A DNA stretch of 21,009 bases from Mageeibacillus sp. UBA3781 (GCA_002368805.1 DFFH01000017.1:606-21614), one strand, 5' to 3'; positions 1 to 6,766 are shown, counted from the stretch's first letter. The notes: generated by a model from the letters alone, not told the origin. Numbers and translations: made by a program.

Positions 1-136
1 CATTCATTGGTAAACAAAGACGGAAAGTTCGCGTTACGAAAGTTCGTATAAGTTTTAGGCCTCGGACATTCATTGGTAAACAAAGACAGTTATTAAATAA
101 ATCTTTTAACAGCTAGTTTTAGCCTTTAGAAAAGAC
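1..136 (+). CRISPR. Trailing end of a CRISPR array (36-nt repeat, type II-like)
   Basis: Bases 1-21 and 67-87 are identical. The second copy continues leftward to a GTTTTAG start at 52, giving a 36-nt repeat (52-87) and a 30-nt spacer (22-51). A shortened copy at 116-136 again starts GTTTTAG and ends AAAGAC but lacks about 15 internal bases. It follows a 28-nt second spacer (88-115) and looks like the decayed leader-distal repeat. Repeat length, 66-nt period, GTTTTAG start and partly complementary ends (GTTTT/AAGAC) resemble type II arrays, where the transcribed repeat begins GUUUUAG. If so, the array is transcribed left to right and its leader and cas genes lie outside the window. Only one full repeat is visible, so the left repeat boundary and the type are inferred. 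Confidence 0.75.
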
Positions 137-201
137 ATTAGTAGACGTGCCCTTTGAAGATTGATATCATTAACTTAGTGATGTTAATGGGGAGGGGTAA
201 C

Positions 202-2088
202 ATGCTTGTCTATTCAGGAATCAAAACTGATTTTATGAGAGATGTTGAAGAAGATTCTCTTGCACCTAAGATCCAACAAACGATACTGGAGAAAATGGGG
301 CGAAGGACTCCGGACAGTGAGTTCCGCTCATGGGAGAACTCGATGAAGAATATGTTCATCGTGATGAGTGACTCCCAGATTCCTGATGATTCTGGTATTG
401 CGATTGAGTATAATATCCCGCAAACAGCAAAACGCGTGGATTTCATTATATCCGGTTACGATAAGGAAAATCATCCGTCTATCGTCGTTATAGAATTAAA
501 ACAATGGGAAATGATCAAAGCGATTACCGGTGTCGATGCACTTGTTGAAACTTACACCGGTGGCGCAAATCGTCGAGTTGTTCATCCGTCCTATCAAGCG
601 TGGTCTTACGCGCAGCTTATTAAGGACTATAATTCGACAGTACAGGATCGGGAGATCCAGGTTAGACCATGTGCATATTTGCACAACTATGCGAGAACTG
701 AAAATGATCCGATCGATAGTGAATGGTACGATGATTATCAGAACGAGGCCCCGGCATTTACTAAGGGACAGAATGCAAAACTTCGCGAGTACATTAAAAC
801 GAGTATCGTGAAAGGTGATAACAAAGAAATCCTATATTATGTAGATAACGGTAAGATCCGCCCTTCTAAGAGCCTACAGGATTCTATTGCTAAGATGATG
901 AAGGGGAATCCTGAGTTTATCATGATCGACGAGCAGAAGGTCGTATACGAAGAAGTGCTCCGGCTTTCCGGACTATGCCAAAAAGACGGAAGGAAGAGAA
1001 CGATCATATGTCAGGGTGGCCCGGGTACCGGTAAAACAGTAATCGCAGTTAATCTTCTTGCAGAACTGACGCAGAGAAACCAACTTGTTCAATATGTGTC
1101 CAAGAACAGCGCTCCTCGTGATGTATATCTTCGCAAACTGAAAGGCTCCTATAAGATGAGCAGTGTGAATAACATGTTCAAGGGATCAGGTTCATTTGTG
1201 GATGCACCGGAGAATATGGCGGGTACTCTTCTTGTGGATGAAGCTCATCGTTTAAACGAAAAATCCGGTTTGTATCATAATCAGGGTGAAAACCAGATTA
1301 AAGAACTGATACACTCAAGCTTGTGTAGTGTTTTCTTCATCGACGAAAATCAACGAGTGACGATGGATGATATCGGAAGCGTTGACCAGATAAAGAGATG
1401 GGCGCGAGAAGCTGATTCGCAAGTATATGAGATGGAGTTGGTGTCTCAATTCCGATGCAATGGTTCCAATGGTTATCTTGCGTGGTTGGATGATGTTTTA
1501 CAGATTCATGAAACAGCGAATTATGATCTTGAAGGCATCGACTTCGATATTCGTATATGCGATACTCCGGGCGAAGTAAGAGACCTTATCTTTGAAAAGA
1601 ACCGTGACACAAACCGCGCGCGTATTCTTGCCGGTTATTGCTGGAAATGGAATAAGCAGGAATCGAATAACACCGAATATCATGACATCAAAATCGGCGA
1701 TTTCGAAATGAGTTGGAATCTAAATGGTGGTGAACCATTTGCGGTCTCTGATACATCGGTAAACGAGATAGGCTGCATTCATACTTCCCAAGGACTCGAA
1801 TTTGATTATGTTGGTGTGATCATTGGCGATGATATCCGCTATGCTGATGGAAAAGTAATAACAGACTTTACCAAACGCGCGAGTACTGATCAATCGATAA
1901 AAGGAATTAAAAAGCTATATAGTGAGCATCCGGAAGAAGCAAAGAAACGTGCGGATGAAATCATCCGAAATACATATCGGACTCTTCTTACAAGAGGAAT
2001 GAAAGGATGCTACATTTACTGTGTTGATCCTGAACTGGAGAAGTACTTAAAAGAAAGAGTCAACGCATACCACAAGAAAGAGGCATGA
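202..2088 (+). CDS. DUF2075-type nuclease-helicase (Schlafen-like superfamily 1 ATPase)
   Basis: This 628-aa protein combines a putative nuclease with a superfamily 1-like helicase core. The N-terminal part carries a PD-(D/E)xK-like arrangement: D80 in a VDF strand and E98-L-K100 in a following hydrophobic strand. The ATPase part has a Walker A (GGPGTGKT, residues 272-279, Lys 278), a Walker B (LLVDEAH, Asp 346/Glu 347), an SQFRCNGS motif, a late IHTSQGLEFD motif and a C-terminal RNTYRTLLTRG arginine motif. This matches DUF2075/SLFN group 3 helicase proteins. The start is ATG 202, preceded by GGGGAGGGG at about 5 nt; an in-frame TTG at 154 has no comparable site. The stop lies 3 nt before the MazG-like gene, suggesting an operon. 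It sits directly after a CRISPR array, which fits a defence role, though its substrate is unknown. Family assignment is firm; the nuclease part is inferred from motifs. Confidence 0.88.
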   Translation: MLVYSGIKTDFMRDVEEDSLAPKIQQTILEKMGRRTPDSEFRSWENSMKNMFIVMSDSQIPDDSGIAIEYNIPQTAKRVDFIISGYDKENHPSIVVIELKQWEMIKAITGVDALVETYTGGANRRVVHPSYQAWSYAQLIKDYNSTVQDREIQVRPCAYLHNYARTENDPIDSEWYDDYQNEAPAFTKGQNAKLREYIKTSIVKGDNKEILYYVDNGKIRPSKSLQDSIAKMMKGNPEFIMIDEQKVVYEEVLRLSGLCQKDGRKRTIICQGGPGTGKTVIAVNLLAELTQRNQLVQYVSKNSAPRDVYLRKLKGSYKMSSVNNMFKGSGSFVDAPENMAGTLLVDEAHRLNEKSGLYHNQGENQIKELIHSSLCSVFFIDENQRVTMDDIGSVDQIKRWAREADSQVYEMELVSQFRCNGSNGYLAWLDDVLQIHETANYDLEGIDFDIRICDTPGEVRDLIFEKNRDTNRARILAGYCWKWNKQESNNTEYHDIKIGDFEMSWNLNGGEPFAVSDTSVNEIGCIHTSQGLEFDYVGVIIGDDIRYADGKVITDFTKRASTDQSIKGIKKLYSEHPEEAKKRADEIIRNTYRTLLTRGMKGCYIYCVDPELEKYLKERVNAYHKKEA

Positions 2089-2091
2089 AAT

Positions 2092-2412
2092 ATGAATCAG
2101 CAGACTATTGATAGGATTAGAAACTTCACGAAGGATAGAGACTGGGATCAGTTCCATTCTCCGGCAAACCTTGCCAAATCGATTTCCATAGAGGCTAATG
2201 AACTTCTAGAATGTTTCCAGTGGAGTGATACTGATTATGATCTTCAGCATGTAAAAGAAGAACTCGCGGATGTGCTCGTATACTGCCGCGATATGCTGGA
2301 TAAACTCGGACTTGATGAAGACGAAATCGTTAATATGAAGATGGATCAGAACGAGGCAAAATATCCGGTAGTGAAGGCGAAAGGAAAAGCGGATAAATAC
2401 GATAAGATATGA
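2092..2412 (+). CDS. MazG-like nucleotide pyrophosphohydrolase
   Basis: This 106-aa single-domain all-helical NTP pyrophosphatase is of the MazG/RS21-C6 (dCTP pyrophosphatase-like) type. The metal-binding signature is visible: E34-x-x-E37 in SIEANELLE, then E57-x-x-D60 in VKEELAD. Such enzymes hydrolyse (d)NTPs to (d)NMP and pyrophosphate, as housecleaning or nucleotide-pool control. Its ATG is 3 nt after the stop of the helicase gene, and the end of that gene (GAAAGAGG) supplies the ribosome site, so the two are probably translated together. Pairing with a DUF2075 helicase suggests a joint job on nucleotides or nucleic acids of invaders; that is inference. The preferred nucleotide cannot be told from sequence. 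Confidence 0.85.
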   Translation: MNQQTIDRIRNFTKDRDWDQFHSPANLAKSISIEANELLECFQWSDTDYDLQHVKEELADVLVYCRDMLDKLGLDEDEIVNMKMDQNEAKYPVVKAKGKADKYDKI

Positions 2413-2430
2413 TTGGTAAAGGAGAACTAT

Positions 2431-3504
2431 ATGCCATTTCAGATCATTCGTAATGATATAACGAAGGTCGCATGTGATGTGATCGTGAATACGGCGAATC
2501 CGGAGCCGAAGTTTATGGCGGGGACGGATTCGGCGGTCTATCGTGCGGCGGGGGAGGAGAAGCTTCTTGCCGAGAGAAAGAAGATAGGGAACATCGCTCC
2601 AGGCGATGTGGCAGTTACTCCTGCCTTCGATCTTCCTGCGAAGTACATCATTCATACCGTAGGCCCTGCATGGGTGGACGGAAAACACCATGAGTTCGAT
2701 ATCCTTAGAAGCTGCTACCGGAAGTCACTGGTCAAAGCAGCGGAACTGGGCGCCGAGAGTATCGCTTTCCCGCTGATTGCTACAGGCATATATGGATTTC
2801 CAAAGGCGGATGCCCTGGAGATCGCTATCAAGGAAATAAGCAGCTTCCTCATGAAGGAAGACACGGAAATGACCATCATGCTGGTGGTTTTCGATGAACG
2901 AGCATTCATGCTCTCTAAAAATGTATTCTTCCAGATCGAATCCTTTATAGATGACAAAGAAGTAAAAGAAGCACATCTTAAAGAATATTCCTCTGACCTT
3001 GGATACGGACGTGAAAGACAGCGCTACAGAAACGCACAGCTCGAATACGAACATGCCCTGCATAACATCGAAGCCAGGCAGAAACAAGCCCAAGAAACGA
3101 AAGGAACCGGGACAAGTGCTTTTGACAAAGAATTATTCATGAAGGATCCGGGAGAAGATCTATCCTTCCAGAAACACCTGATGGGACTTCTTCAGACTAA
3201 AGACATGGACAATGCCACGGTATATAAACGATCCAACATCACCAAAGGTGCATTTAGTAAGATCCTGTGCGGAGACACCAAGATCCCGAAGAGATCGACA
3301 GTGCTGGCACTATGCATCGGACTACGCCTGAAGATATGGGAAGCAGAAGAACTGCTCGCCAGCTGCGGAATGGCATTTAATCCATATAGTAAAGCCGATC
3401 AGCTCGTGATCAAATGCATCATGGAAGGGAACTACGACATCTTCATGATCAACATCCTGCTGGACATGTGCGGGCAGCCACAGCTTGGAAACGTTGAAAA
3501 ATAA
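2431..3504 (+). CDS. Macro-domain protein with C-terminal XRE-like helix-turn-helix
   Basis: The 357-aa product has an N-terminal macro domain (about residues 1-165) that should bind or hydrolyse ADP-ribose or its O-acetyl ester. Diagnostic pieces are NDITKV, VIVNTANPEP (the conserved Asn pair), a basic linker, HTVGPAW, and FPLIATGIYGFP, the glycine loop that holds the phosphates. A charged linker precedes a C-terminal helical domain (about 250-345, containing YKRSNITKGAFSKILCGD) of the XRE/lambda-repressor-like kind. This two-part architecture is widespread in Clostridia. ATG 2431 is chosen because AAAGGAG lies 7 nt upstream; the in-frame TTG at 2413 is not needed. It follows the MazG gene by 18 nt. 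The substrate protein or nucleic acid is unknown; DNA binding by the C-terminal domain is inferred. Confidence 0.88.
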   Translation: MPFQIIRNDITKVACDVIVNTANPEPKFMAGTDSAVYRAAGEEKLLAERKKIGNIAPGDVAVTPAFDLPAKYIIHTVGPAWVDGKHHEFDILRSCYRKSLVKAAELGAESIAFPLIATGIYGFPKADALEIAIKEISSFLMKEDTEMTIMLVVFDERAFMLSKNVFFQIESFIDDKEVKEAHLKEYSSDLGYGRERQRYRNAQLEYEHALHNIEARQKQAQETKGTGTSAFDKELFMKDPGEDLSFQKHLMGLLQTKDMDNATVYKRSNITKGAFSKILCGDTKIPKRSTVLALCIGLRLKIWEAEELLASCGMAFNPYSKADQLVIKCIMEGNYDIFMINILLDMCGQPQLGNVEK

Positions 3505-3559
3505 GCACTTCTGAAAACGTCTCCTGCCGGGAGACCATATAGGCTCCGATTTCTATTAT

Positions 3560-3620
3560 TCTGATACCAGAAACACAAAAGACAGCCGCCGAAGCGGCAG
3601 AAAGAAAGGCAGGTATCAGA
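3560..3620 (+). promoter_or_regulatory. Nested inverted repeat over the ribosome binding site of the glycohydrolase gene
   Basis: TCTGATACC (3560-3568) is the exact reverse complement of GGTATCAGA (3612-3620), which ends one base before the ATG at 3622. Between them sits a second hairpin, GCCGC-CGAA-GCGGC (about 3585-3598). In RNA the outer helix would cover the AGG element closest to the start codon. This could throttle translation of the ADP-ribosylglycohydrolase or form an mRNA processing site between it and the macro gene. There is no U-run, so it is not a standard terminator. Confidence 0.45.
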
Positions 3621-3621
3621 T

Positions 3622-4917
3622 ATGTACGGAGCAATACTAGGAGACATCATCGGAAGTGCATTTGAATTTGACAGAGGCGAAAAAACAAAAGAATTCCCAC
3701 TCTTTTGCGAAGAGAGTACATGGACGGACGACACCGTCATGACCATTGCAGTGGCGGAAGCCCTGATGGCCGCCGGAAGAGATGCAACGGTAGAGGAAAT
3801 TAAAGCAGCTTGTGTGAAGTCCATGCAGAAGTGGGGAAGAAAATACCCCTATGCCGGATATGGCGGAAGGTTCATCAACTGGGTGCACAGCGACGACCCG
3901 CATCCTTATAAGAGCTACGGAAACGGCTCGGCCATGAGAGTATCGGCGGCAGGATGGCTGTACGATACCATCGAGCGGACACGCGAGGTGGCCAGAGCGA
4001 CAGCAGCAGTAACCCATAATCACCCGGAAGGCATCAAAGGCGCGGAATGCACTGCAGCAGTAATCTTCCTGGCAAGGAATGGAGCGACGGACGAAGATAT
4101 CGCGGAATACGTTAAGGAGGAGTTCGGTTATGACTTCTCTGAGACACTTGCGAAGATGCGGGAGCGTCATGCCCATGTAGAGACCTGTATGGATTCTCTC
4201 CCGAAAGCAATGCGGGCATTCCTGGATGGCACATCCTATGAGGATGTGGTGCGTAATGCCGTATCTCTCGGTGGAGATACCGACACACTCGGCGCGATTG
4301 CAGGAGCCATGGCAGAAGGATACTTTGGAGTGCCGGAAGACCTGAAGAAAGAATGCCGGGAGCGCCTACCGAAGGATATGAGAAAAGTAATCGACAGATT
4401 CGATGACCTGCTCGAGAGAATCTATTCCAACGAGAAAAATGAAGCGCTCATCTATGCATACAATATACTTCTTCAGAACCAGGAGAATGAGGAACTGCGT
4501 CTCAAAGCCCATATGAATCTTCTTGGCGAGCTGGCCAGACAGATGAACAGGGGGGCGATGCTGCCCACACCTATGGTGGATGTCAATAACGTGCTTCCGA
4601 AGATCCTGGATCCGGAAAAACTGAAGGAGGGAGATATGTTCACTCTCCCGGAAGACGTGAGATTACGTGTGGATGAGATGGAAGATGCGGAAGGGAAACA
4701 CTGGTACCCGCTCTTCCTCAGCAGAGAAGAAACGCAAAAGGGCAGAACCGCGAATGTGGTTGTACCGGTCCTGATTCGGGACATTGTCCGGATGGCCATC
4801 GATAACCCGAAGGTGGAAGGCATCGTTATCAACCCGTTTGGTCCGGCGCTGCCGATACCTAAGCATGTTCTTGAAATCCTGTGGAAGTCGATGGAAGAGG
4901 GGGAGAAGAACGGTTGA
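3622..4917 (+). CDS. ADP-ribosylglycohydrolase fused to an SseB-like domain
   Basis: The 431-aa product has two parts. Residues 1 to about 260 are an ADP-ribosylglycohydrolase (DraG/ARH family): GAILGDIIGSAFEF, the metal ligands in WTDDT (34-38), SYGNGSAMRV, THNHPEGIKGAE, and the second metal site GGDTDT (217-222). These enzymes remove ADP-ribose from proteins (Arg or Ser) or nucleic acids using a dinuclear Mg or Mn centre. The last ~130 residues, from about GAMLPTPMVDV to NPFGPALPIP, match the SseB N-terminal-like fold, a domain of poorly known function. All metal ligands look intact, so it should be active. It lies 117 nt after the macro gene, giving two probable ADP-ribose erasers side by side. 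No ADP-ribosyltransferase is visible. The ATG has a modest GCAGG site inside an inverted repeat. Confidence 0.88.
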   Translation: MYGAILGDIIGSAFEFDRGEKTKEFPLFCEESTWTDDTVMTIAVAEALMAAGRDATVEEIKAACVKSMQKWGRKYPYAGYGGRFINWVHSDDPHPYKSYGNGSAMRVSAAGWLYDTIERTREVARATAAVTHNHPEGIKGAECTAAVIFLARNGATDEDIAEYVKEEFGYDFSETLAKMRERHAHVETCMDSLPKAMRAFLDGTSYEDVVRNAVSLGGDTDTLGAIAGAMAEGYFGVPEDLKKECRERLPKDMRKVIDRFDDLLERIYSNEKNEALIYAYNILLQNQENEELRLKAHMNLLGELARQMNRGAMLPTPMVDVNNVLPKILDPEKLKEGDMFTLPEDVRLRVDEMEDAEGKHWYPLFLSREETQKGRTANVVVPVLIRDIVRMAIDNPKVEGIVINPFGPALPIPKHVLEILWKSMEEGEKNG

Positions 4918-5060
4918 AAGATCGTTTTGAAGCGGGATAAAAGGGTTACCGGCGAGGGGGCGATGTAGGCAAAATATTCGGACAGGTACTCTGAGATAAT
5001 GGATACAACGAAGAACAGCAGGCTGCCTGAAAAGGCATCAGAAAGAAATGAGGTGGCAGT

Positions 5061-5129
5061 ATGATTCATCTGTTGGGGATTTTTGCAGTATTGAGTGTTT
5101 TCGGGAAATGGATCAGATCCTACAAATAA
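5061..5129 (+). CDS. Possible 22-aa hydrophobic small membrane peptide
   Basis: In the 283-nt space between the glycohydrolase and the next gene an ATG at 5061 follows GAGGTGG at 6 nt. It opens a 22-codon frame reading MIHLLGIFAVLSVFGKWIRSYK. The composition is a single hydrophobic helix with a basic C-terminus, typical of small membrane proteins and type I toxin-like peptides. No family is recognised and such short frames arise by chance. The rest of 4918-5200 shows no convincing gene; a GATAAT preceded by TGA at about 4993-5001 could be a weak extended -10. Confidence 0.3.
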   Translation: MIHLLGIFAVLSVFGKWIRSYK

Positions 5130-5200
5130 ACGATGGACGGGCAGAGGTTTCTGCCAGAACCAGAGTGAAAGGATCAATCTTGATTTTGGAGGACATTATT

Positions 5201-5533
5201 GTGAGAAAAGATGACGAAAAAAGAGCAATCAAGAAGAACCTGAAGGAACTGGAGATGATGATAAAGGATACGCAAAAAGTATCTCGCATTCTTGCGAAAT
5301 ACGACGATGAAGTGTCTTTTATGCCCCTCCTCGGCGCGGTATTTTCTACCTGGTGTGATATGCATGAAATCGTGCTTTCCGAGCGCTGGAAACTCCTTAA
5401 GAAACTTATGGAGGTTCAGGACACGGTGAACATGATGACGGATGTCAATATCACAAACGGGTTCCCGGGGATGGAAGGGTTCTATAACATCGAGGCCAAC
5501 CTTGTCGTTTGCGACGACGAGGAAAAGAAGTGA
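5201..5533 (+). CDS. Uncharacterised 110-aa helical protein
   Basis: This protein is not recognised. The start chosen is GTG 5201, which has an excellent GGAGG (5188-5192) 8 nt upstream. An in-frame ATG at 5048 would add 51 residues, but that part has unlike composition, no clear ribosome site of its own, and overlaps a small ORF. The protein from GTG is highly charged and predicted helical, with a Lys/Glu-rich N-terminus (RKDDEKRAIKKNLKELE) likely to form a short coiled coil. A more mixed segment, SFMPLLGAVFSTWCDMHEIV, follows. It lies 12 nt before the zinc-ribbon gene and is probably co-transcribed with it. No catalytic motif is visible. Confidence 0.6.
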   Translation: MRKDDEKRAIKKNLKELEMMIKDTQKVSRILAKYDDEVSFMPLLGAVFSTWCDMHEIVLSERWKLLKKLMEVQDTVNMMTDVNITNGFPGMEGFYNIEANLVVCDDEEKK

Positions 5534-5545
5534 GGAGTGAAAACG

Positions 5546-6001
5546 ATGGGTTCCGGAAAAGTATTTAAGTGTAAGGCATGCGGAGAAGAATTCCACGCCA
5601 CGACCGGTGTTGGGATGATGTTCCCTACTGTATATGAGAAGACAGTTCAGGATATCCGGTTCGGGGAATACGGTGAGGACTGGAAGAAGTTTTTCGAGGA
5701 GCATCCGGATGGTGTCGTGAACTGCGAAAAAGAACTCCTGATCTGCGAGGAGTGCGGAGTTCCAAAGATCGAGATGAATCTGTCTTTGTACCTTCCGAAA
5801 GAAGGTGCAAAGAGTATTCCGAAAATGCCGTTCGGCAACGATTTTCGGAAGTTCACGCTATATGCGAAGTACCAGCATACATGCGATAAGTGCGGTGGTG
5901 CATGTAATGTAGTTAAGAGCGCCAAAATCAAGCGGGTGACATGCCCGGAGTGCGGTGGTGTAATGGAAGAGGATATCGGCGGGGCCATCCTCTGGGATTA
6001 G
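5546..6001 (+). CDS. Zinc-ribbon protein with four CxxC pairs
   Basis: This 151-aa protein is cysteine-rich, with CxxC pairs at 9/12 (CKAC), 67/70 (CEEC), 113/116 (CDKC) and 133/136 (CPEC), so it probably holds two zinc ions in rubredoxin-like knuckles. The first two pairs are separated by an insert of about 55 residues, and the last two form a compact C-terminal ribbon. No enzyme family is recognised; nucleic-acid or protein binding is likely by analogy. ATG 5546 is chosen because GAGGAG at the end of the previous gene lies 8 nt upstream; the in-frame GTG at 5537 overlaps that site. It is the last gene of the plus-strand run and is followed by a terminator-like hairpin. Confidence 0.7.
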   Translation: MGSGKVFKCKACGEEFHATTGVGMMFPTVYEKTVQDIRFGEYGEDWKKFFEEHPDGVVNCEKELLICEECGVPKIEMNLSLYLPKEGAKSIPKMPFGNDFRKFTLYAKYQHTCDKCGGACNVVKSAKIKRVTCPECGGVMEEDIGGAILWD

Positions 6002-6011
6002 AAAATGAATA

Positions 6012-6046
6012 AATACCACAGTTGGAAGCGTAGTGGTGTTTTCCTT
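6012..6046 (+). terminator. Probable terminator after the zinc-ribbon gene
   Basis: AATACCAC (6012-6019) pairs with GTGGTGTT (6033-6040) with one G-U pair, followed by a short T-rich stretch. It lies 11 nt after the stop codon. Confidence 0.5.
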
Positions 6047-6099
6047 TCATAGTTGTGCTTTCTTATGTTTAACTTTCTTTGGTTTCCGCTTCTAACGAA

Positions 6100-6130
6100 G
6101 AAAAAGGACTGGGGGGCCCGGTCCTTTTTC
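6100..6130. terminator. Strong bidirectional terminator between convergent genes
   Basis: GAAAAAGGACTGGG pairs with CCCGGTCCTTTTTC across a GGG loop, giving a 14-bp stem with one wobble and A/T tracts on both sides. It can stop transcripts arriving from the plus-strand run on the left and from the minus-strand gene on the right. Confidence 0.8.
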
Positions 6131-6162
6131 TGTTACCTGAATTTAGAAGGCTTGGGCAGATC

Positions 6163-6501
6163 TTACTCTTTTCTGATCGTCATTTCCAGGGGCTGCATCT
6201 TCGGGGTATGGCAGATGAAGTCTTCCTCTTCCGAGATGAATCGGGCATAGTCGATGTGCAGGATGTCGTTACCTCCTGTCTGGAAAGAAAGATACCAGAT
6301 AAAGTGAGAGATATAACCTATCGTTCCTTCGCTGTTGATCCCGTAGAGACGCTGGAGAGAAAGGGAAGTAGGATCTTCGCCCCGCATGGTGACGAACCCT
6401 TCTTCCTCTGCCTGTTCCAGAAATTTCTTCTGCAGATCCTCGGTTCCACAGTAGAACCAAACCTTCATGTTCTTTTTGATAAGTGATTGTAGTTTTTGCA
6501 T
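6163..6501 (-). CDS. Uncharacterised 112-aa protein behind a riboswitch-like leader
   Basis: No family is recognised. The product is a small soluble protein of mixed charge with the core VWFYCGTEDLQKKFLEQAEE near its N-terminus and aromatic strands (ISHFIWYLSF) in its second half. There is no signal peptide or membrane helix. The start is well supported by AGGAGGAG about 8 nt upstream on the minus strand. An internal Met at residue 12 is an alternative. The gene is transcribed alone, converging on the terminator at 6100-6130. Its 5' leader of about 175 nt contains a structured aptamer-like element and an intrinsic terminator, so its expression is probably set by a ligand. If the aptamer senses S-adenosylmethionine or a relative, a role in methyl or sulfur metabolism would follow, but the protein itself does not show it. 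Confidence 0.7.
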   Translation of the reverse strand: MQKLQSLIKKNMKVWFYCGTEDLQKKFLEQAEEEGFVTMRGEDPTSLSLQRLYGINSEGTIGYISHFIWYLSFQTGGNDILHIDYARFISEEEDFICHTPKMQPLEMTIRKE

Positions 6502-6544
6502 ATGATCACTCCTCCTAAATGATTTTCTGCCTGAAAGAGTGAAT

Positions 6545-6574
6545 AAAAAACTCCCATCGTTACCGATGGAAGTT
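6545..6574 (-). terminator. Intrinsic terminator inside the leader (attenuator)
   Basis: On the minus strand AACTTCCATCG (6574-6564) pairs with CGATGGGAGTT (6559-6549) across a GTAA loop, 11 bp with one wobble, followed directly by six T. It lies between a promoter and the gene it precedes, so it is an attenuator, not an end-of-gene terminator. Confidence 0.8.
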
Positions 6575-6589
6575 CCAAATAATCATCAT

Positions 6590-6678
6590 TTTCCCACCCA
6601 TCGGTCAAGCTTTAGCACCTTACTATTGCAGGTTGCTGTGCGGTCAACGAGCTTGTCTCTCGCGCACTCTTTATAGGC
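6590..6678 (-). ncRNA. SAM-clan-like riboswitch aptamer candidate (P4-less variant)
   Basis: Read on the minus strand from the predicted start at 6678, the RNA folds with the layout of the SAM-I/SAM-IV clan. P1 is GCCUAU/AUGGGU (6678-6673 with 6601-6596). P2 is GUGCG/CGCAC with an inner CGAG/CUCG stem and a 3'-side asymmetric loop containing UGA. P3 is AGC(A)ACCU/AGGUGCU, inside the clan-typical AGCAACC...GGUGCUAA sequence. A 4-bp pseudoknot joins CAAG in the P2 loop to CUUG after P3. No P4 hairpin is present. The 3' side of P1 overlaps ACCGAUGG (6605-6598), which can instead pair with CCAUCGGU in the terminator (6569-6562). This gives an OFF-switch logic. The fold was found by eye; the ligand is inferred. 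Confidence 0.6.
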
Positions 6679-6684
6679 AAAATT

Positions 6685-6713
6685 ATTGTACCATAAAGCC
6701 ACAGCTCAATCAA
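6685..6713 (-). promoter_or_regulatory. Sigma-A promoter for the riboswitch-like leader
   Basis: On the minus strand TTGATT (6713-6708), a 17-nt spacer and TACAAT (6690-6685). The predicted transcription start is about 6678, at the first base of the aptamer. Confidence 0.7.
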
Positions 6714-6766
6714 TCAAAACGCCTTGAAAAGTGAGATCCAAAATGGCCGGGAAGGTGCTTTTCCTA

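Noticed and set aside
4473..5177. 234-aa minus-strand frame opposite the glycohydrolase end
   Set aside because: Ser/Phe-rich frame typical of antisense reading; it crosses the stop codon region of a gene with a well-defined domain and has no ribosome site.
5048..5200. 51-codon upstream extension of the 110-aa gene
   Set aside because: Composition unlike the rest, no good ribosome site at ATG 5048, while GTG 5201 has GGAGG at 8 nt.
6079..6486. 135-aa plus-strand frame opposite the riboswitch-controlled gene
   Set aside because: It starts upstream of the bidirectional terminator and runs through it; the minus-strand gene has AGGAGGAG and a promoter.
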